Of a stretch of DNA of 64,000 nt, positions 45,533-56,989 are shown one piece after another. The translations under genes were made by a program, and so were the position numbers. A model generated the notes under the pieces. It did no database searches, had not been told where the DNA came from, and saw nothing but the letters and a program-made list of their open reading frames with translations. Source of the stretch: Paraphoma chrysanthemicola (taxonomy: Eukaryota; Ascomycota; Dothideomycetes; Pleosporales; Phaeosphaeriaceae); NCBI GenBank assembly GCA_020744225.1, contig JAGMWG010000026.1, positions 186,001 to 250,000 of the forward strand. The letters are read 5' to 3'. How positions within the stretch are numbered: position 1 is the stretch's first letter; every line of letters starts with the position of its first letter.

Positions 45533-45834
45533 TCTAATAGCTACATAAAGATGTACAAGATGTAGTGCCTAGAATATGTCTAATCAATAGTCTGATCCGG
45601 ACGACACCAGGCCTCTACGTAATTCAGGACGTCACGGCTTGAAACGTCGCCCAACTACAAAAACAGCAACGTTTTGTGAAACTTGCCAATAGACCTGGTG
45701 TGCGTTGGTGGCACATTGTGGAGGTGAAGATAACACATGTCATCTCTGCATGGCTTATTCTTCAAGAGTCCAAACATGATAGGCTCTTGGAGCTAGGCGG
45801 ATACATCGCTTTTCCCTGTGGGTACTAGAATTGC

Positions 45835-46290
45835 TCAGTGATGACCTAGTACAAAGGGCGAGCTAGCTGAAGCGGCCCACATACAATAGTTTGACCGATC
45901 TTGTTGCGTAATCGCATCATCCGTAAACTTAACATTTAGCATCTTCGTTCTTGGGCGGAAAAGAGACCATGAGCAACGCATAAACTCGTACCTTGACGAT
46001 GACATGGTAATATAGCGGGCTAGATAGTAGGTTTTACGCCTCATAATGCAATAACAAATCGACCCCTTCATGGTGTCGAGACGCATTGCGCATGCGGTCA
46101 GATTCTGTGCTTCGGAGACAAGTTTTCATATCTGCTGACATTCCTTGTGCTCATGACTTGCCGGTGTGAGAACAGAACAGCGTCCAGACGTACACAAACT
46201 CATCCAGCGTAGTCCCCAGTGCGTTGCCATGCATCAAGTCGACCTCAACGAAGATGTACTTCTAAACGCTGTTGGTTTCATCAACCTTTT
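45835..46290 (-). pseudogene. Decayed minus-strand coding fragment
   Basis: Two minus-strand frames are protein-like in succession: about 46270-46030 (VEVDLMHGNALGTTLDEFVY with an internal TGA, then SADMKTCLRSTESDRMRNAS) and 46086-45835 (YYLARYITMSSSRYEFMRCS, RTKMLNVKFTDDAITQQDRS). A frameshift near 46030 is implied. The family is unknown. Confidence 0.3.
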
Positions 46291-47487
46291 TTCGGTTCTG
46301 TTCTCATAAGATGGATCCGACCACGTTTGCTGACATGAACTCATCCTGTTTGTGCTGCTGCCCAGCGAGCAATCGATGACATTCCAACTATCCTCCCCTC
46401 TACTCTGAGAATCTGCATTGTGGGTATCAACCACATTCGGTCGCGTGACGTTCAGAGGCATGTCACCTTGCAATGGTTGCGACAAACACCACGCTTACCA
46501 GCTTGGAATTGCGGTACTTCTCGCCTAGCTGGACTCTAGAATCGCACATTTTTGCGGCAACGACTATGCAGACGTTAATGCGCTTAAAAAAATATTCTGC
46601 AAACGCGTTGGGCTGAAGGATAATGTTATGGCTTGTTTGAGCTACTTGCCTCATGAACCTCAGCGAGGAAAGACGGAGAGCAATTCACTGCGTCAATGTT
46701 GCGCAGTACTTTATCGCGAATGACGAGAGTCACATGCTGAGACAGCTTCAGATGGGCTTGACTTGGATCTTCTTTACAAGATGATATACCGCCAGGAGAT
46801 TGCGGTCAATTGCGTTATCTTCTTTCCTCTAGGTGCTGATACTATTACTACCCGTAATAAACCTAAGTAAGTAACGAGGTAGCCATATTTATGGTGCTAA
46901 GCACAAAGGCAATGCCAGTGCTACATTTGCCCCATACCTGGCAGGGAAGTAGACAATGAAGAGTGCTACATCAACACCCGCCACGACGATGAAACGAGGA
47001 CTACAAGGTACGAAGTGTTTATATTGATGTGAGCGACTAAACCACATTTCTGGTGACTAAACCACATTTCTGGGATTTTACAGTGCAAGCAGAATGAAGA
47101 CGAAGTGTGTGTTGTGACGGAAGGTGTAGGAGGGGAAGAAACCAAGGTACGAAGCGAAAGGAAAGAAGTAAGCAGTTTTCCCATCCCGACCATCTCTCCA
47201 ACGTACTACATTCCTACTTTGTCAGCCGGCAGCAGCCTTGCATATGGCCCTCCTTGACCACCACCTTCATAACCTCCATGTCGTCGTAATCCAATCCCTG
47301 TTCACTCTTGGAAAACAAGAATGAGTCCTCGTCCTTGGCTGGTGTGTACACTGGTCCTTCGAAATCGACATCTCAAGCACGCTGACCCAGTGTAAAGCCA
47401 AATCGATTGAGCGCCATGTATTTTCTTTGGCGCCACGGGCGTCGACAGGAGTAAGGTGCAGGGTTTTTCCACTGCTCTACTCTGCCG
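46291..47487. other. AT-rich stretch, no supported gene
   Basis: Short ORFs on both strands have no ATG context or domain. I see no repeats beyond two adjacent copies of a 19-bp word (taaaccacatttctgggat-like) near 47038-47076. Confidence 0.35.
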
Positions 47488-47986
47488 CTACACCTGGCAC
47501 TCCCACATGTTTCCACATTGAGTATAGCAGGTATAGCGAGTAATGACTAAGTCGCCTGTCGACAACCGGCCGTAGTAGATATGGTAGGTTTCGTCGATGC
47601 TCACGGTGACATGGCAGCCATCAGGCGTCTGAACGCCATCTTTCTTTGTGAAATAGTGTCCACCTGCCCTTGAAAAAGGGTTAGCCTTAAGCAGAAAGGT
47701 ACTCTTGCAATACTAACATGATCACCAGATCAATATCATCTTTGCCTAGCCTTTGGCGAAGCCAGAGGCCTAAAACCTCTGCCTCTTCCTTCAGTTTCCA
47801 CCAGACGTTTGCATCGGTGCGGTTGAGTGTCGTGGATAGTACGTCCTTTTCCAGCTGTCGGATTCGTCTCGCTGAGTCAACATCATTGTCCCAGCCGAAT
47901 TCTGGGGGCGAAGTGCTTTTCCACGTGCTATGGTCGAAGTGATAGCCAGCGAAAGGAGGATGGCGAAGACTGATGTTGATGACCAT
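47488..47986 (-). pseudogene. Secreted effector-like small gene, frames damaged
   Basis: ATG at 47986 opens a 99-codon minus frame (DNDVDSARRIRQLEKDVLST, DANVWWKLKEEAEVLGLWLR) that reaches a donor-like GTATTG. A probable intron with branch GCTAAC and acceptor TTTCAAG follows. Downstream, a different phase reads YFTKKDGVQTPDGCHVTVSI, HIYYGRLSTGDLVITRYTCY and QCGNMWECQV to TAG 47488-47490, with four Cys in the last 45 codons. A hydrophobic signal-peptide-like stretch (SVFAILLSLAITSTIA) lies near the start, one base out of frame with ATG. Two compensating indels and a splice-phase error would explain this. The pattern (signal peptide, small size, C-terminal Cys) resembles fungal secreted effectors, but identity is unproven. 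Confidence 0.35.
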
Positions 47987-48457
47987 GACTGCTCGTTTGA
48001 AGATTGGGTGTTGTGATCGGTAGGTAGTTCAGCAGAAACAACTGACGAGCTTGAATATCTCCTTCTGCTACGTCGGCGACGTATATTTATCGTGAACAAT
48101 GTCTCCAGCATTTGATCAGTCGGCTTCATAGCGAGACAGTGCAGCCCGTGTCTTGCTTGCACCAAATCGTGTTTGTTGTCTCGGACACATGCCTAAACTG
48201 CTCGCCTGCCAATGTCTCAGTTCCTTTCACAGCTGCAAGAATCTCAGCAGACAAATGTGGCGACTGAGTGCCGTTGCGTGGTGGGCTGGTGTGGAGCTTC
48301 CGCTATGTGGTCAGATTGCTGGTGGACATTGTGAGGTCTGCAAGAATTAGGGATGATGCCACGCCGTGGGTATCTAGGCTCGAGCGATGTCCTCTCGCGC
48401 AGACTGTGGCACCCAAGAGATGCGCGGCACAATGGTAAATATCATGATGCAGTCTAG

Positions 48458-48967
48458 TTGCTGTGCACCAAGCTACAGTCTCTTCATCAAAAGGAAAAGT
48501 ATCAAGGGAAATGATACGATGAGCTGTTTGAATGGCCGTTCAGTGGGAGGTATGGAGAGGATCTGGCCGTTACACATTGGGATGCAGAGCATGGAATCAT
48601 CATCTCGCTGGTTTCAGGGAATCACATCTTCTTCGCACAGCTTGGTTTTCATCCGGGTTAGGTCCACGGCATCTGTCGGTACGGACTGAAAGGCGTAGAG
48701 CACATCCAAACAGCGGCTGGGTTGATACACATTTCAAGTTATCGGAGCGTCGAGATCAGGGGCATATTATTTACAAAAGATGTACTGGCTATTCGATAGT
48801 AGCTCGCATGGAACATTTCATACCATCAAATCGATGTTCCAAAATACATGCAACGAGGCAAAACCACGAACCATCAGACATGTGCCAGTTACTCCATTCA
48901 AGCAACAAAGTACTCTAACATGATCTCCAAAGCTTCAAGACAAGCGCCATGGCCTCGTCCGATGTGA
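48458..48967 (+). pseudogene. Decayed coding sequence, 170 codons with four stops
   Basis: One plus-strand frame is coherent throughout: KLQSLHQKEKYQGK, TGA (48512), YDELFEWPFSGRYGEDLAVT, HGIIISLVSGNHIFFAQLGF, TAG (48659), GICRYGLKGVEHIQTAAGLI, SSYRSVEIRGILFTKDVLAI, TAG TAG (48797, 48800), then NISYHQIDVPKYMQRGKTTN. It ends at TGA 48965-48967. Each stop is one change from Arg or Gln. The family was not recognised. The ORFs at 48387 and 48532 are other frames of the same DNA. Confidence 0.42.
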
Positions 48968-49168
48968 GAGACGACTGCAAGAAGATGATGTTCCTCGCTA
49001 CCACTACGGCCTCTGGTAATCGCGATCAGGACGATAGGAGCAGACTTGTGAGCGAGACAAAGTTGCCTTCACCAGATGTGGAAAAGATGGTGAGAGCCAC
49101 GACGTCGCTAGTATGATTACTCGCACCTGCTGCGGTAACGGCTGATGATCCGTGCGGCCAAACATCTC

Positions 49169-49858
49169 TCACGCGTCGGTGATTTGGTCATCACAATACT
49201 TTGAGGCTGCCGACGTAAACAACTCTGCTGTTTCTGAACAGGTTCCTATCGCAAAAGGCGGGTATCGGAGCTTTCCGTTGGTGGTGAAACGCTGTGGGGA
49301 TTGGACGTGGCATCCAGGGCGCGCGACATGCGTGTGGGACGAGCAGATTCCGAGGTCTAAGGTGCAATGCGCATTTGTATTGTACTTAAGCCCACTGGTA
49401 GCGCGAGGAAGCTCGAGCTGGCGCGCGATAAAGCCAATCTCCTGCTGCAGAGGAGCGACTGCAAGTTTGACGCCGGTTGAGGGCAGTGGATGAGGCGACG
49501 AGAGTTGATTTGGAAGAAAGAGTGTGGTTGCAGATGTGCCGCCGAGCGTATGGAAAGTGGGTCGGAAGTGTTGAACATGGCGAAGATCATGACGCCGTCT
49601 TGGCTGTGAATTATTGTCAAGCCCTCTGCACATTCTTCTGTACCGATGCTCCCCGCTACCGTCTACCATAATTTGCCCCTCTCCTCTGGACGTTGTGCGC
49701 CGGGTGTGTACAGTGCCCTGGATGGTCGGGTTCGCCTTCCGCCCACGGTGCTCGTGCTGCAGCATTTGGGCCGCCTGCGCCTTGTGTATGCATCGTGGTT
49801 TCCGCTCGCGTTGGCGACAATTCGGGCGTGCTCGACTCGGTGCGCCGACACCGGACAT
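49169..49858 (-). CDS. Hypothetical ORF, 229 codons
   Basis: ATG at 49858 opens an uninterrupted frame to TGA 49169. The N-terminal half is Arg/His/Gln-rich. The C-terminal half looks more like a folded protein (VKLAVAPLQQEIGFIARQLE, RYPPFAIGTCSETAELFTSA). The plus-strand ORF 49152-49493 (HASVIWSSQYFEAADVNNSA) overlaps and is a serious competitor. No domain, signal or intron was found, so strand choice is uncertain. Confidence 0.28.
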   Translation of the reverse strand: MSGVGAPSRARPNCRQRERKPRCIHKAQAAQMLQHEHRGRKANPTIQGTVHTRRTTSRGEGQIMVDGSGEHRYRRMCRGLDNNSQPRRRHDLRHVQHFRPTFHTLGGTSATTLFLPNQLSSPHPLPSTGVKLAVAPLQQEIGFIARQLELPRATSGLKYNTNAHCTLDLGICSSHTHVARPGCHVQSPQRFTTNGKLRYPPFAIGTCSETAELFTSAASKYCDDQITDA

Positions 49859-50364
49859 GGGAAGAAGATGGGTAGCAGCTGGCTACCCTGTGTCAGCCGA
49901 TTGCGCGGGGAACGAGTTTGAAGGCATTACATACGTGTCCGCTGACTTCCACATTTGAGCCGTCGCCTTCGGTACGTCGTCCGCAAGGTAGCGCATCAGT
50001 CGCGCAAGGAGCCCGAAACCATGGTCGTCCTGCCACATGGTCGCCACGCTTGGACAGTGTCCGCCGGTCGCGGGTGGTGCTTCCTCGTGGTCGGGCGGTG
50101 CGCGGCTTCCGTCCAGGCGACGCGGCGTAGTCGCGTATGCGCGGGGAGGATACTCGTCGGCGAGACGAGCTTGTGCGCGTGCGGACTAGATTCGGGCGCG
50201 AGAGGTCGGTGAAGGCGCGTCTGTACCGCGTGTCAGGCTTCCAATCTCGCCCACAACATGTATGAGAAACTACTTACGGCGCATGACCGTTGGTCATCGA
50301 AGGGCGCCAGTTCCCAGGCGTGGGGCGGCCTCCGGTACCATTGCACCGGGGTAGGCACACACTG

Positions 50365-51096
50365 TCAAAGACGGAGCGGGTGGCTGTGTTGCTGCTGGTT
50401 GGGGTGGCAGACTGTTGGCGCACTGGAGAGCGAAGTGTTGCGGGGGATGCTTGGAATAATGAGAGGCTTGGCGCTACTGCCAAAGCGGCCCCGCCGCAAG
50501 ACTGCACCACCACAAAAGGGCAGCACTGGTATGGCTTGCCATGCGATGTTGAATGTGCACGGCCCGGCGGTGCCTCTTGTTGCCGGCTGATCGAACTGCC
50601 AGGACGGTCGCAATGATGGACATGATTCGAGACGCGCCCACTTCGCCTCTTCTCGCGAGTCATGCTCGGCACGTGGTCGATTCGCCAATCTGCTATATTC
50701 CATGGAGGCCGTGCCAAATGTAGTCCATGGCAGCATTTTGAAACCTACCAAAGCCGATCGATCTTGGATCCGACGGCAATCTCGAACATTACGAGAGCTG
50801 ACACATTGAAAATGATCTTGAGGGCTCTTCTGGTATCGTAGCAGGGCTAGACTGATGCGATTAGACGGCGGGTTCAGGAATTGATGCAGATGTAAATCCC
50901 AGCCCTCTGTAAAGATTCTGAATACATGGTTGACTATGGTTGTGCTTGAAAATCGACATGTTGGACAGCAAAAAGTTGGGTGTGGCTGGTGCTGGATGCG
51001 AGCATGTTCCCAGTGCGTCGAGCACGACTCTAGCCCTCGTCGCTGAGGAACGTCAAGCTTCTGTAAGTGTGCATTTCTCTGGGAAAGGTATCGCAT
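50365..51096 (-). CDS. Hypothetical ORF, 243 codons
   Basis: ATG at 51096 opens an uninterrupted frame with two Cys near residues 44-47 (FCCPTC), a helix-like stretch (NHVFRIFTEGWDLHLHQFLN, NRISLALLRYQKSPQDHFQC) and a Gly/Pro-rich end. A competing plus-strand frame from about 49955 to 51045 also reads as protein but needs eight TGA stops to be ignored. The intact minus frame is the simpler reading. No family was recognised. Confidence 0.28.
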   Translation of the reverse strand: MRYLSQRNAHLQKLDVPQRRGLESCSTHWEHARIQHQPHPTFCCPTCRFSSTTIVNHVFRIFTEGWDLHLHQFLNPPSNRISLALLRYQKSPQDHFQCVSSRNVRDCRRIQDRSALVGFKMLPWTTFGTASMEYSRLANRPRAEHDSREEAKWARLESCPSLRPSWQFDQPATRGTAGPCTFNIAWQAIPVLPFCGGAVLRRGRFGSSAKPLIIPSIPRNTSLSSAPTVCHPNQQQHSHPLRL

Positions 51097-51217
51097 TATC
51101 TAAGCGCAAATGAGTATAATGCACGGTTGCGAAGCGCGGGGTGCGTGCAACTCGGCGTTGGTCAGCGACTTTGGTGTTCGTTGCCAAGAGATCCTGAGGG
51201 CAGCAATGGGTACATGA

Positions 51218-51604
51218 GTATGGCAACCAGAACTCATCAATGTGCGTAACCGCACGTCAGGGCAAGCTGGATTTGTCTTCTTTACTTGCTTCGGAATTGA
51301 CGCCGGTGTATTGCTAATGGATCTCACAGACGAAGCGGAGATGCTGCTGTGGCTTCTTGCACGATGTCCTCGAGAAATTGTATTGCATCGCAACAATCAT
51401 CATGAGGCTGGTGTTTGGACCGTCCAAAAGCTTCCTTCTGCGCAATTGCGCGACTGTGCACCACGTCTTGAAGTCATCTCCTCTCCAGACAAGGCCATTC
51501 ATACATGTCCCTTCGCAATATGGCTGTTACCACGGGAGCCGGTTTCACCACCTTCCAGTGCGCCATCTCGCCTTCAAATCTGCCACCCCGCGTCGGAACC
51601 ATGA
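51218..51604 (+). CDS. Open coding fragment, start unresolved
   Basis: After an in-frame TGA at 51215-51217, a 128-codon plus-strand frame reads GFVFFTCFGIDAGVLLMDLT, DEAEMLLWLLARCPREIVLH and LRDCAPRLEVISSPDKAIHT before a Pro/Ser-rich end. There is no in-frame ATG near the 5' end, so it is an exon or a relic. The overlapping ORF 51357-51686 is another frame. No domain was identified. Confidence 0.3.
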   Translation, partial: VWQPELINVRNRTSGQAGFVFFTCFGIDAGVLLMDLTDEAEMLLWLLARCPREIVLHRNNHHEAGVWTVQKLPSAQLRDCAPRLEVISSPDKAIHTCPFAIWLLPREPVSPPSSAPSRLQICHPASEP

Positions 51605-51868
51605 CGATGACTTGACATGCGCCGTTGCTTCGCCTAGCCAGGTTAGGTTTCCCACGGCCTTCATCATGATTGACGACCAGAAGTGAGATGACACGCTGGG
51701 CTCACCGTTGACCATTTCAAATGTACCCTCAACTTGCGCCTGAGCAGCGAGCACGCCTCACTGGCACTGGCATTTCTATGTAGAGGGAAGACCAAAACGA
51801 TCAAAGGCGCCGCAATATGTAGCCAACGCGCGGACTTGCGGCTTCCTCGCGCCTGCACACCGTGAAGC

Positions 51869-52087
51869 ATGCTTTTAGCGCCACCCTTCATGACCGAGGT
51901 CCGAGAACATGAAATGGACTTCAAGACGGCAATGAAGTTCTCTTACTTCTCGGTCTCAGCCGCCAAGGCTACATTGCCTCATCACGCAGAAGTGATTTGG
52001 GTTATCCGGGTCTTCGAGGGCGGTGGCATCGGGCGGTCGATTCGAGCCACCGTGGAGGCAACACCACATCGCCCATCACCACCATAA
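51869..52087 (+). CDS. Small ORF, hypothetical
   Basis: ATG at 51869 gives 72 codons: TEVREHEMDFKTAMKFSYFS, then HHAEVIWVIRVFEGGGIGRS. There are no intron signals, domain or homologous neighbours. It might be an exon. Confidence 0.22.
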   Translation: MLLAPPFMTEVREHEMDFKTAMKFSYFSVSAAKATLPHHAEVIWVIRVFEGGGIGRSIRATVEATPHRPSPP

Positions 52088-52579
52088 TGCAACCTAAAAC
52101 GACTTATCTGCGCTGCCCGTTGCTAGAGGCATGTATGCAACTCTTCAGCCCTGGTATTTGAAGCATGGTGTAGCGTCTGACACGGCGGTGAAGAAGCTAC
52201 ATCAGCGGAAAGCTTGCAGATTGGATGGAATGAAACGCGGACTCACAATGCTTGCTTGCCAGCCGCCCCATGCAGATGGTGACAGAACGTCACGGATCCA
52301 TCCTCCTTACACACCATCCTCCCGACGCCGTCGGTCCCAGTCACCGTGGACCTCGCAGGCCTGTGGACGAGTCCCGTCCCCAAACTTTCCATCATCGACA
52401 GCCGAATACAGTCATTGTCAAGCGGTCGGGCCGTAACCCTCACCTGCAGAAGCTCTTCGGCAAAGATATGCCGGCATTGTTGGGGCTATCCCAGTAATCT
52501 CCGCGGCATCAGAACGACGAGTGGCTCTTGTTTGGCTAGCCACAGTTCACCTTCTTTTGGTGCGAGGCTAGACTGCTGG

Positions 52580-52906
52580 TTATTTGTGGGCACTGAGAAT
52601 GTGGACGTGCTGGAATACCTTCGGGACGGGTGGCTTTGAACAATGAGAAGGAGATTTGTCGTTGCTGCCCTCTCGATCCATCTCCTTGTTGGTGTGCGAC
52701 GAAGCGGGCAGCATTCCAAGAATCTGGCTTGCAATAGCAACTTGTTCGCGGGTGATTCTTGGAGGGTCCTGGCTTGCCGCGACCCCCGTCGGCAGGTCGT
52801 CCAGCATCGTTAGCAGGTCTTGCATCGCCTGAGTGAGCTCGCCAAACGGGAACACGTCTGGGCTTTCGATATCGGAAGTAGTCGGTTGCATGGTGAGCGT
52901 GTGCAT
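52580..52906 (-). CDS. Small acidic helical protein, 108 residues
   Basis: ATG at 52906 (in-frame alternatives at 52891 and non-ATG codons upstream to 52975) opens a clean frame to TAA 52580. Residues 8-40 are acidic and helical (SDIESPDVFPFGELTQAMQD, LLTMLDDLP). Residues 55-70 form a second helix (ITREQVAIASQILGMLP). The tail is polar with scattered Lys/Ser. No Cys pairs, signal peptide or membrane span. Its size and style resemble the genes at 25155 and 31277. It has no damage although both flanks are decayed, which supports a real gene of unknown function. Confidence 0.52.
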   Translation of the reverse strand: MHTLTMQPTTSDIESPDVFPFGELTQAMQDLLTMLDDLPTGVAASQDPPRITREQVAIASQILGMLPASSHTNKEMDREGSNDKSPSHCSKPPVPKVFQHVHILSAHK

Positions 52907-53541
52907 AGGTCGTGTAATCGTTGTCCGGCGTTCAATCCATGATGATGCCCAAAACACGCTGCGACACCGCCGCATTTGCGGCGTGGTTCAGCAAGGCGAA
53001 TCATGCAAGGGCGTATCGGGAAACATGCAAAGTGGGGGTCGACTTTGCGCAACCCGGGCCGAAGGTCAAGACTCTCGATCGGCAATGGCCGACTTCACTT
53101 CCCTGGCGTCTGCAGTGTTCTATTCTTCAGCGTTGCCCTGTTTGGGACTCGCGTTATTGTGCAACGCGCCATCCCAGCCTTGGAAGCTCCGCGGACACCA
53201 CGCCGCGGCAATCTTATCGCTCGAGATTCTGTGAGCAACGGGCCAATGCATCGCAAACCCGGCTCATCTGAGGACAATCTGGACTTTTCGAGGCGTGCTG
53301 CATGCTCGGGGCGGTTGGAATGTGGAAGCAGGTCGCTTTCCACCGACAACGAGCTCTTCCCGTGGCCCTTCTCAGATGCCCTGACTCGATCGTGACTCCA
53401 TGCGCTCCGATCTTCCGTCGTAGGCGACTTGCGTCGGCAGAGCTCATGTCCGTGGGCGACAAAGCGGTTCTCTGGTTGCGAGCGCTCGTCACGAATCGAC
53501 GCACATTGGAGTAATCGGCACATGCTGCTCCGCGGTCGGGC

Positions 53542-54579
53542 ATGTCATGGACACGGCGGGGATGTTCGAGGTTCCAACGGCGTGCCACGACGGCGTGGGG
53601 TGTGTGGCACAGAATCATGCTCCTCGACGAAATGGCACCTTCCGCCGCGCCTGTCCTCTGCGCAATGGTGGAGGTTGCGGAACCATGGAACTCGTATGTC
53701 TCCGCCGACGACCAACGCTCAATACAGGTTGCAGGTCGCAACTTGGCTGCGATCGGTGGAATGAGATGAGCATTGTCCTGCAAGCAAGATGTCTGATGCA
53801 GGGAAATGCAAGCGGTGCGATGGGCTGGCAACCTGAATATTGGGACTGTACCCGATCCCGCGCACGGTTGTCGACTGGCCCGCAACGAAGAGAAGAATCG
53901 CCGATCCAGATGCTCGTCGCCAACGTTGTCACGCATTCCAATCTTTGAGCGCTTTCCCTCAGTACTCGCGAGAAACAAGATGACGACCACTCGCACAGCA
54001 CGATGATGCCGTCACGTGATGCGGAGTGTACCACCGCAACGCCCGAAACGCCATCAACATCAGGGTGGCGCATTGAAGTGTGGTTGTACGTATACGAAAG
54101 TCATTCCTGCAGCTTCAAGAGCCAGATGTCAAGTCGCTATGCAGTAAACTGCAACCCCATTACCACGCCTGGTGACACGCCATGCGAAGCATCGGAAGGG
54201 ATGGGAACAACTAGCATACTTGCCGCGATAAGCAATATCAATAGTGAGGCCGCGTATAAAGATATGGCGTGCGAGTCCAAGTCGACACAAACTACACGCT
54301 CCGTTGAGACTGGATCTGGTGTTCTCCGACGCGATGGCCCCAACACAATCACAGCCAGTTTGCGCTGGTGCAGACTATTCTGCGACCGGCCGTCACGAGA
54401 ACGAAGCACCACCCGATCACCACTCGTCTCCGCACTCGATGCTTTTCTCTTTCCATCATTTGACACTTGCTCCGCCCACACCCCGTTTTGCAGCAGTGGA
54501 TGACCCCTCAGACGTGCCCAGAGATCTCACCCGGTGCCTCACACTTTATCTTTCGACCTCGTATGCGCGTCTGGGCTGA
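53542..54579 (+). pseudogene. Possible decayed coding sequence with five stops
   Basis: A plus-strand frame reads APVLCAMVEVAEPWNSYVSA, ADDQRSIQVAGRNLAAIGGM, RWAGNLNIGTVPDPAHGCRL, RIPIFERFPSVLARNKMTTT and, nearer 54400, ADYSATGRHENEAPPDHHSS, with five stops in about 346 codons. The minus-strand ORF 53214-53996 (260 codons, no stop, Arg/Ser/Cys-rich) overlaps and is an equally open rival. The region is GC-rich, which raises chance openness. Neither has a recognised domain. Confidence 0.25.
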
Positions 54580-56652
54580 TGTATCCTAGCTATGACTTGA
54601 CCGAGGGCTGGAACTTTGCCATAGCTACTGCAGATTCGCCACACCTGCAGGTCTCCCAGACGGTCCCAAACAATCGATTGACAGCAGTGCGGCATTTTCC
54701 AACTTCTGTGCCCAAAACGCGCTCTTTGCGAGTCAAAAAGAAGGTCATGCGGTCAGTACCTCACGCTCCGACTTTCAATAGCCGGGCATCGTGCTGCGCG
54801 CATCATGCTGATGCTTACACAACAGTGAACGCACCGCATCCAAATCGCCAAAGACTGCATTCGAGATATATGGTACAACGTCTAGGAATGGGCAGCCTTT
54901 CCAACGTTTGAAATGGATGCAGCCATTTACTGCGTCAATGATGGAAGCAAAGTTGGAAGTTGACGTCGTCCCGTGCGCAGCGCCGTCGCAATCCGGCAAG
55001 GCAGAGGAACTGAATGGGAGGCACTGCAAGCCCGAGAGCAAGGCAGACTTGGGTCAGACTTGTCTATTCCAATCTCACTTTTCGGACTACGAGTCCTCTC
55101 TGTGTAGCTCTGATTCGAGTGGTGGAAATCTCTGGTGAAAGTACTGTCGATTCAGCGACAATGATGGTTTGTGGGGTATCTAGTGACGGGCCAGAGATGC
55201 ATTTGACGACATGCTTATTCTTTTGCTGGGTGACTTTGGAGATCTAATGCGTTTGGCAACTGTGCGTCAATTCCATGTTGCTTTTTTCCTTGCATCTGCG
55301 CCGCAACACCCCAGATTGGGGCACAATCCGGCACATTACTCCCAGTCAGCTTCAGTTTGCGCATCATCGCTTATGGTGCCGCGAAATGGTGGTGGTGGTG
55401 GTGGTGGCAATAGTATGGACAGGGACGCTGCAGCAGTCATGTGTGCAATGATCCTTGCGATGCCTACGTTGCGCATCTGAGAAAACGACTTGGCCGTTCC
55501 ATGTACTACTCGATCTATTCATCCCCCAGCTTATGGATCTACATGAATGTCTTATTGCCATGATGCAAACCCATGCGGAGTTGGATGAGTCTGGGCAAGG
55601 ATAGAGGTCGTGTACCATCCGCCATTCCATCGAGATACGTTCCAGTCACAGACGAACCAGAGCTTCATTTTATGCGCGTTGCGCCATTCATAGAGCTATG
55701 CAAGAAGTCCCTGGCGCTCTGTATCTATTGCTCAAGTAGCTATAGTTTCTTTCACTGAATGAAATTTTGAAAGGCCATCCACTACCATCATGTGCTTGCT
55801 CTCAGCTGTTGACGGAGGATCTAGGCTTTGAATATTAGCTTCAGATGAGTGTACCCAAGGTCTTGGTGATATTACTCATGGATTATATCTGGAAATGGCG
55901 CAATGAAGAGCGCTGGCGAGGAAGAACCAGGCCCTTTGTGTTGTAAGTCAAAAGTAGATTTGAGCAATACGCTACGCTTTGTGCAGAGTTGTTTCCCTTT
56001 ACCCTCTAGAAGGAAAACCGAAATCTCGTCAGTATGTACAGGTCATATCCACCGCTCTTGGCCATTACATTAACACGCGCTATCGTGTCGCCCCTTGCAT
56101 GAGGCGCCCCGCCCTCCAAGACTCTATCCCAAAATGGTGACTGCTGGGTCTATAGGGCGACTGCTATCGACACTTCTAGGAGTGATACCGAAACAGGAAA
56201 TTCGACATGTCATAGTTTGCGTGCAATTGGCGGCCACTGTTTAACAAGCAAAGGCCAAGCTCTCCACACATGCTCGCGTCGACGCTGCTCGAGCGACTCG
56301 ATACATGGTTTAAACTTCTTCACAAAACATTGTTAAAGAATACAGAGTTCTCTTGAATTAAAACTTTCTCGAAGTACAATTCTAGGGCTTATATTCTTCC
56401 AGCATCCGCAGCTAACATATACAGCGCTTGCTCAATTGTCGCAACAAGATGAGAGGCTCTAATTTTGCTATACTTAGAGTACACCAAAATGTGCATCTCA
56501 AGTGCTATGATAAGGGGCTTCATGCAGTCGCGGGGCGCATGCGCTGGGAAACGCACATTCGCAACATAGTGGCCGCAGCCTTTCTAGGGATCTACCAAAA
56601 TCCCAGAAAACAAGCCCCTGGGGTGACCGAAGGAAATATCTGAACCTAGGTT
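54580..56652. other. Stretch with only fragmentary coding signal
   Basis: Short protein-like pieces occur at 54576-54730 (YPSYDLTEGWNFAIATADSP), 55500-55600 (LMDLHECLIAMMQTHAELDE) and 55620-55758, in unrelated frames. From 55760 to 56420 the DNA is AT-rich and I see nothing coding. Confidence 0.3.
55386..55407. repeat. (GGT)n trinucleotide repeat, about 7 copies
   Basis: A simple run of ggt between agcg-like flanks inside an open frame (Gly-Gly or Val-Val or Trp-Trp depending on phase). Confidence 0.85.
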
Positions 56653-56905
56653 TCAGTCATCCACGCGGTGGAAAGAAGACTTCTCCTTTAGGTAATCGCG
56701 AGACGAGAACGTGGATGCGGTCTCAACACTGGAAGCGGCTGACAACAGCCATGCTCCAAAGCAACCACTTGTAAGGAAGTTTCTTTCTCTGCGCAGGTGA
56801 CTTATTCCGTGTATTACCCTCTGCAGGGCCGGGGATTTTTTGACTGGCCTTGAGAAGCTGCGGCAGGTCAGGCACAAGACCAGCCTCTTCAACTGACCTT
56901 TTCAA
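56653..56905 (-). pseudogene. Decayed small coding sequence
   Basis: The minus-strand frame reads RSVEEAGLVPDLPQLLKASQ, PAQRKKLPYKWLLWSMAVVS, TGA (about 56723-56725), then RIHVLVSRLPKGEVFFPPRG, ending at TGA. No ATG was found at the 5' end (TTG), so an upstream exon is expected. The family is unknown. Confidence 0.33.
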
Positions 56906-56989
56906 CTCTCAATCGACGTGGCTTTCGTCACGACTGCTACGATGATGCAACTTCTGTGTTCATACGACTTCGGTCGTGCGATATTCCGT

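Noticed and set aside
53214..53996. 260-codon minus ORF
   Set aside because: Uninterrupted but Arg/Ser/Cys-rich without domain or intron; in GC-rich DNA such length is plausible by chance. Kept only as a rival to the plus-strand remnant.
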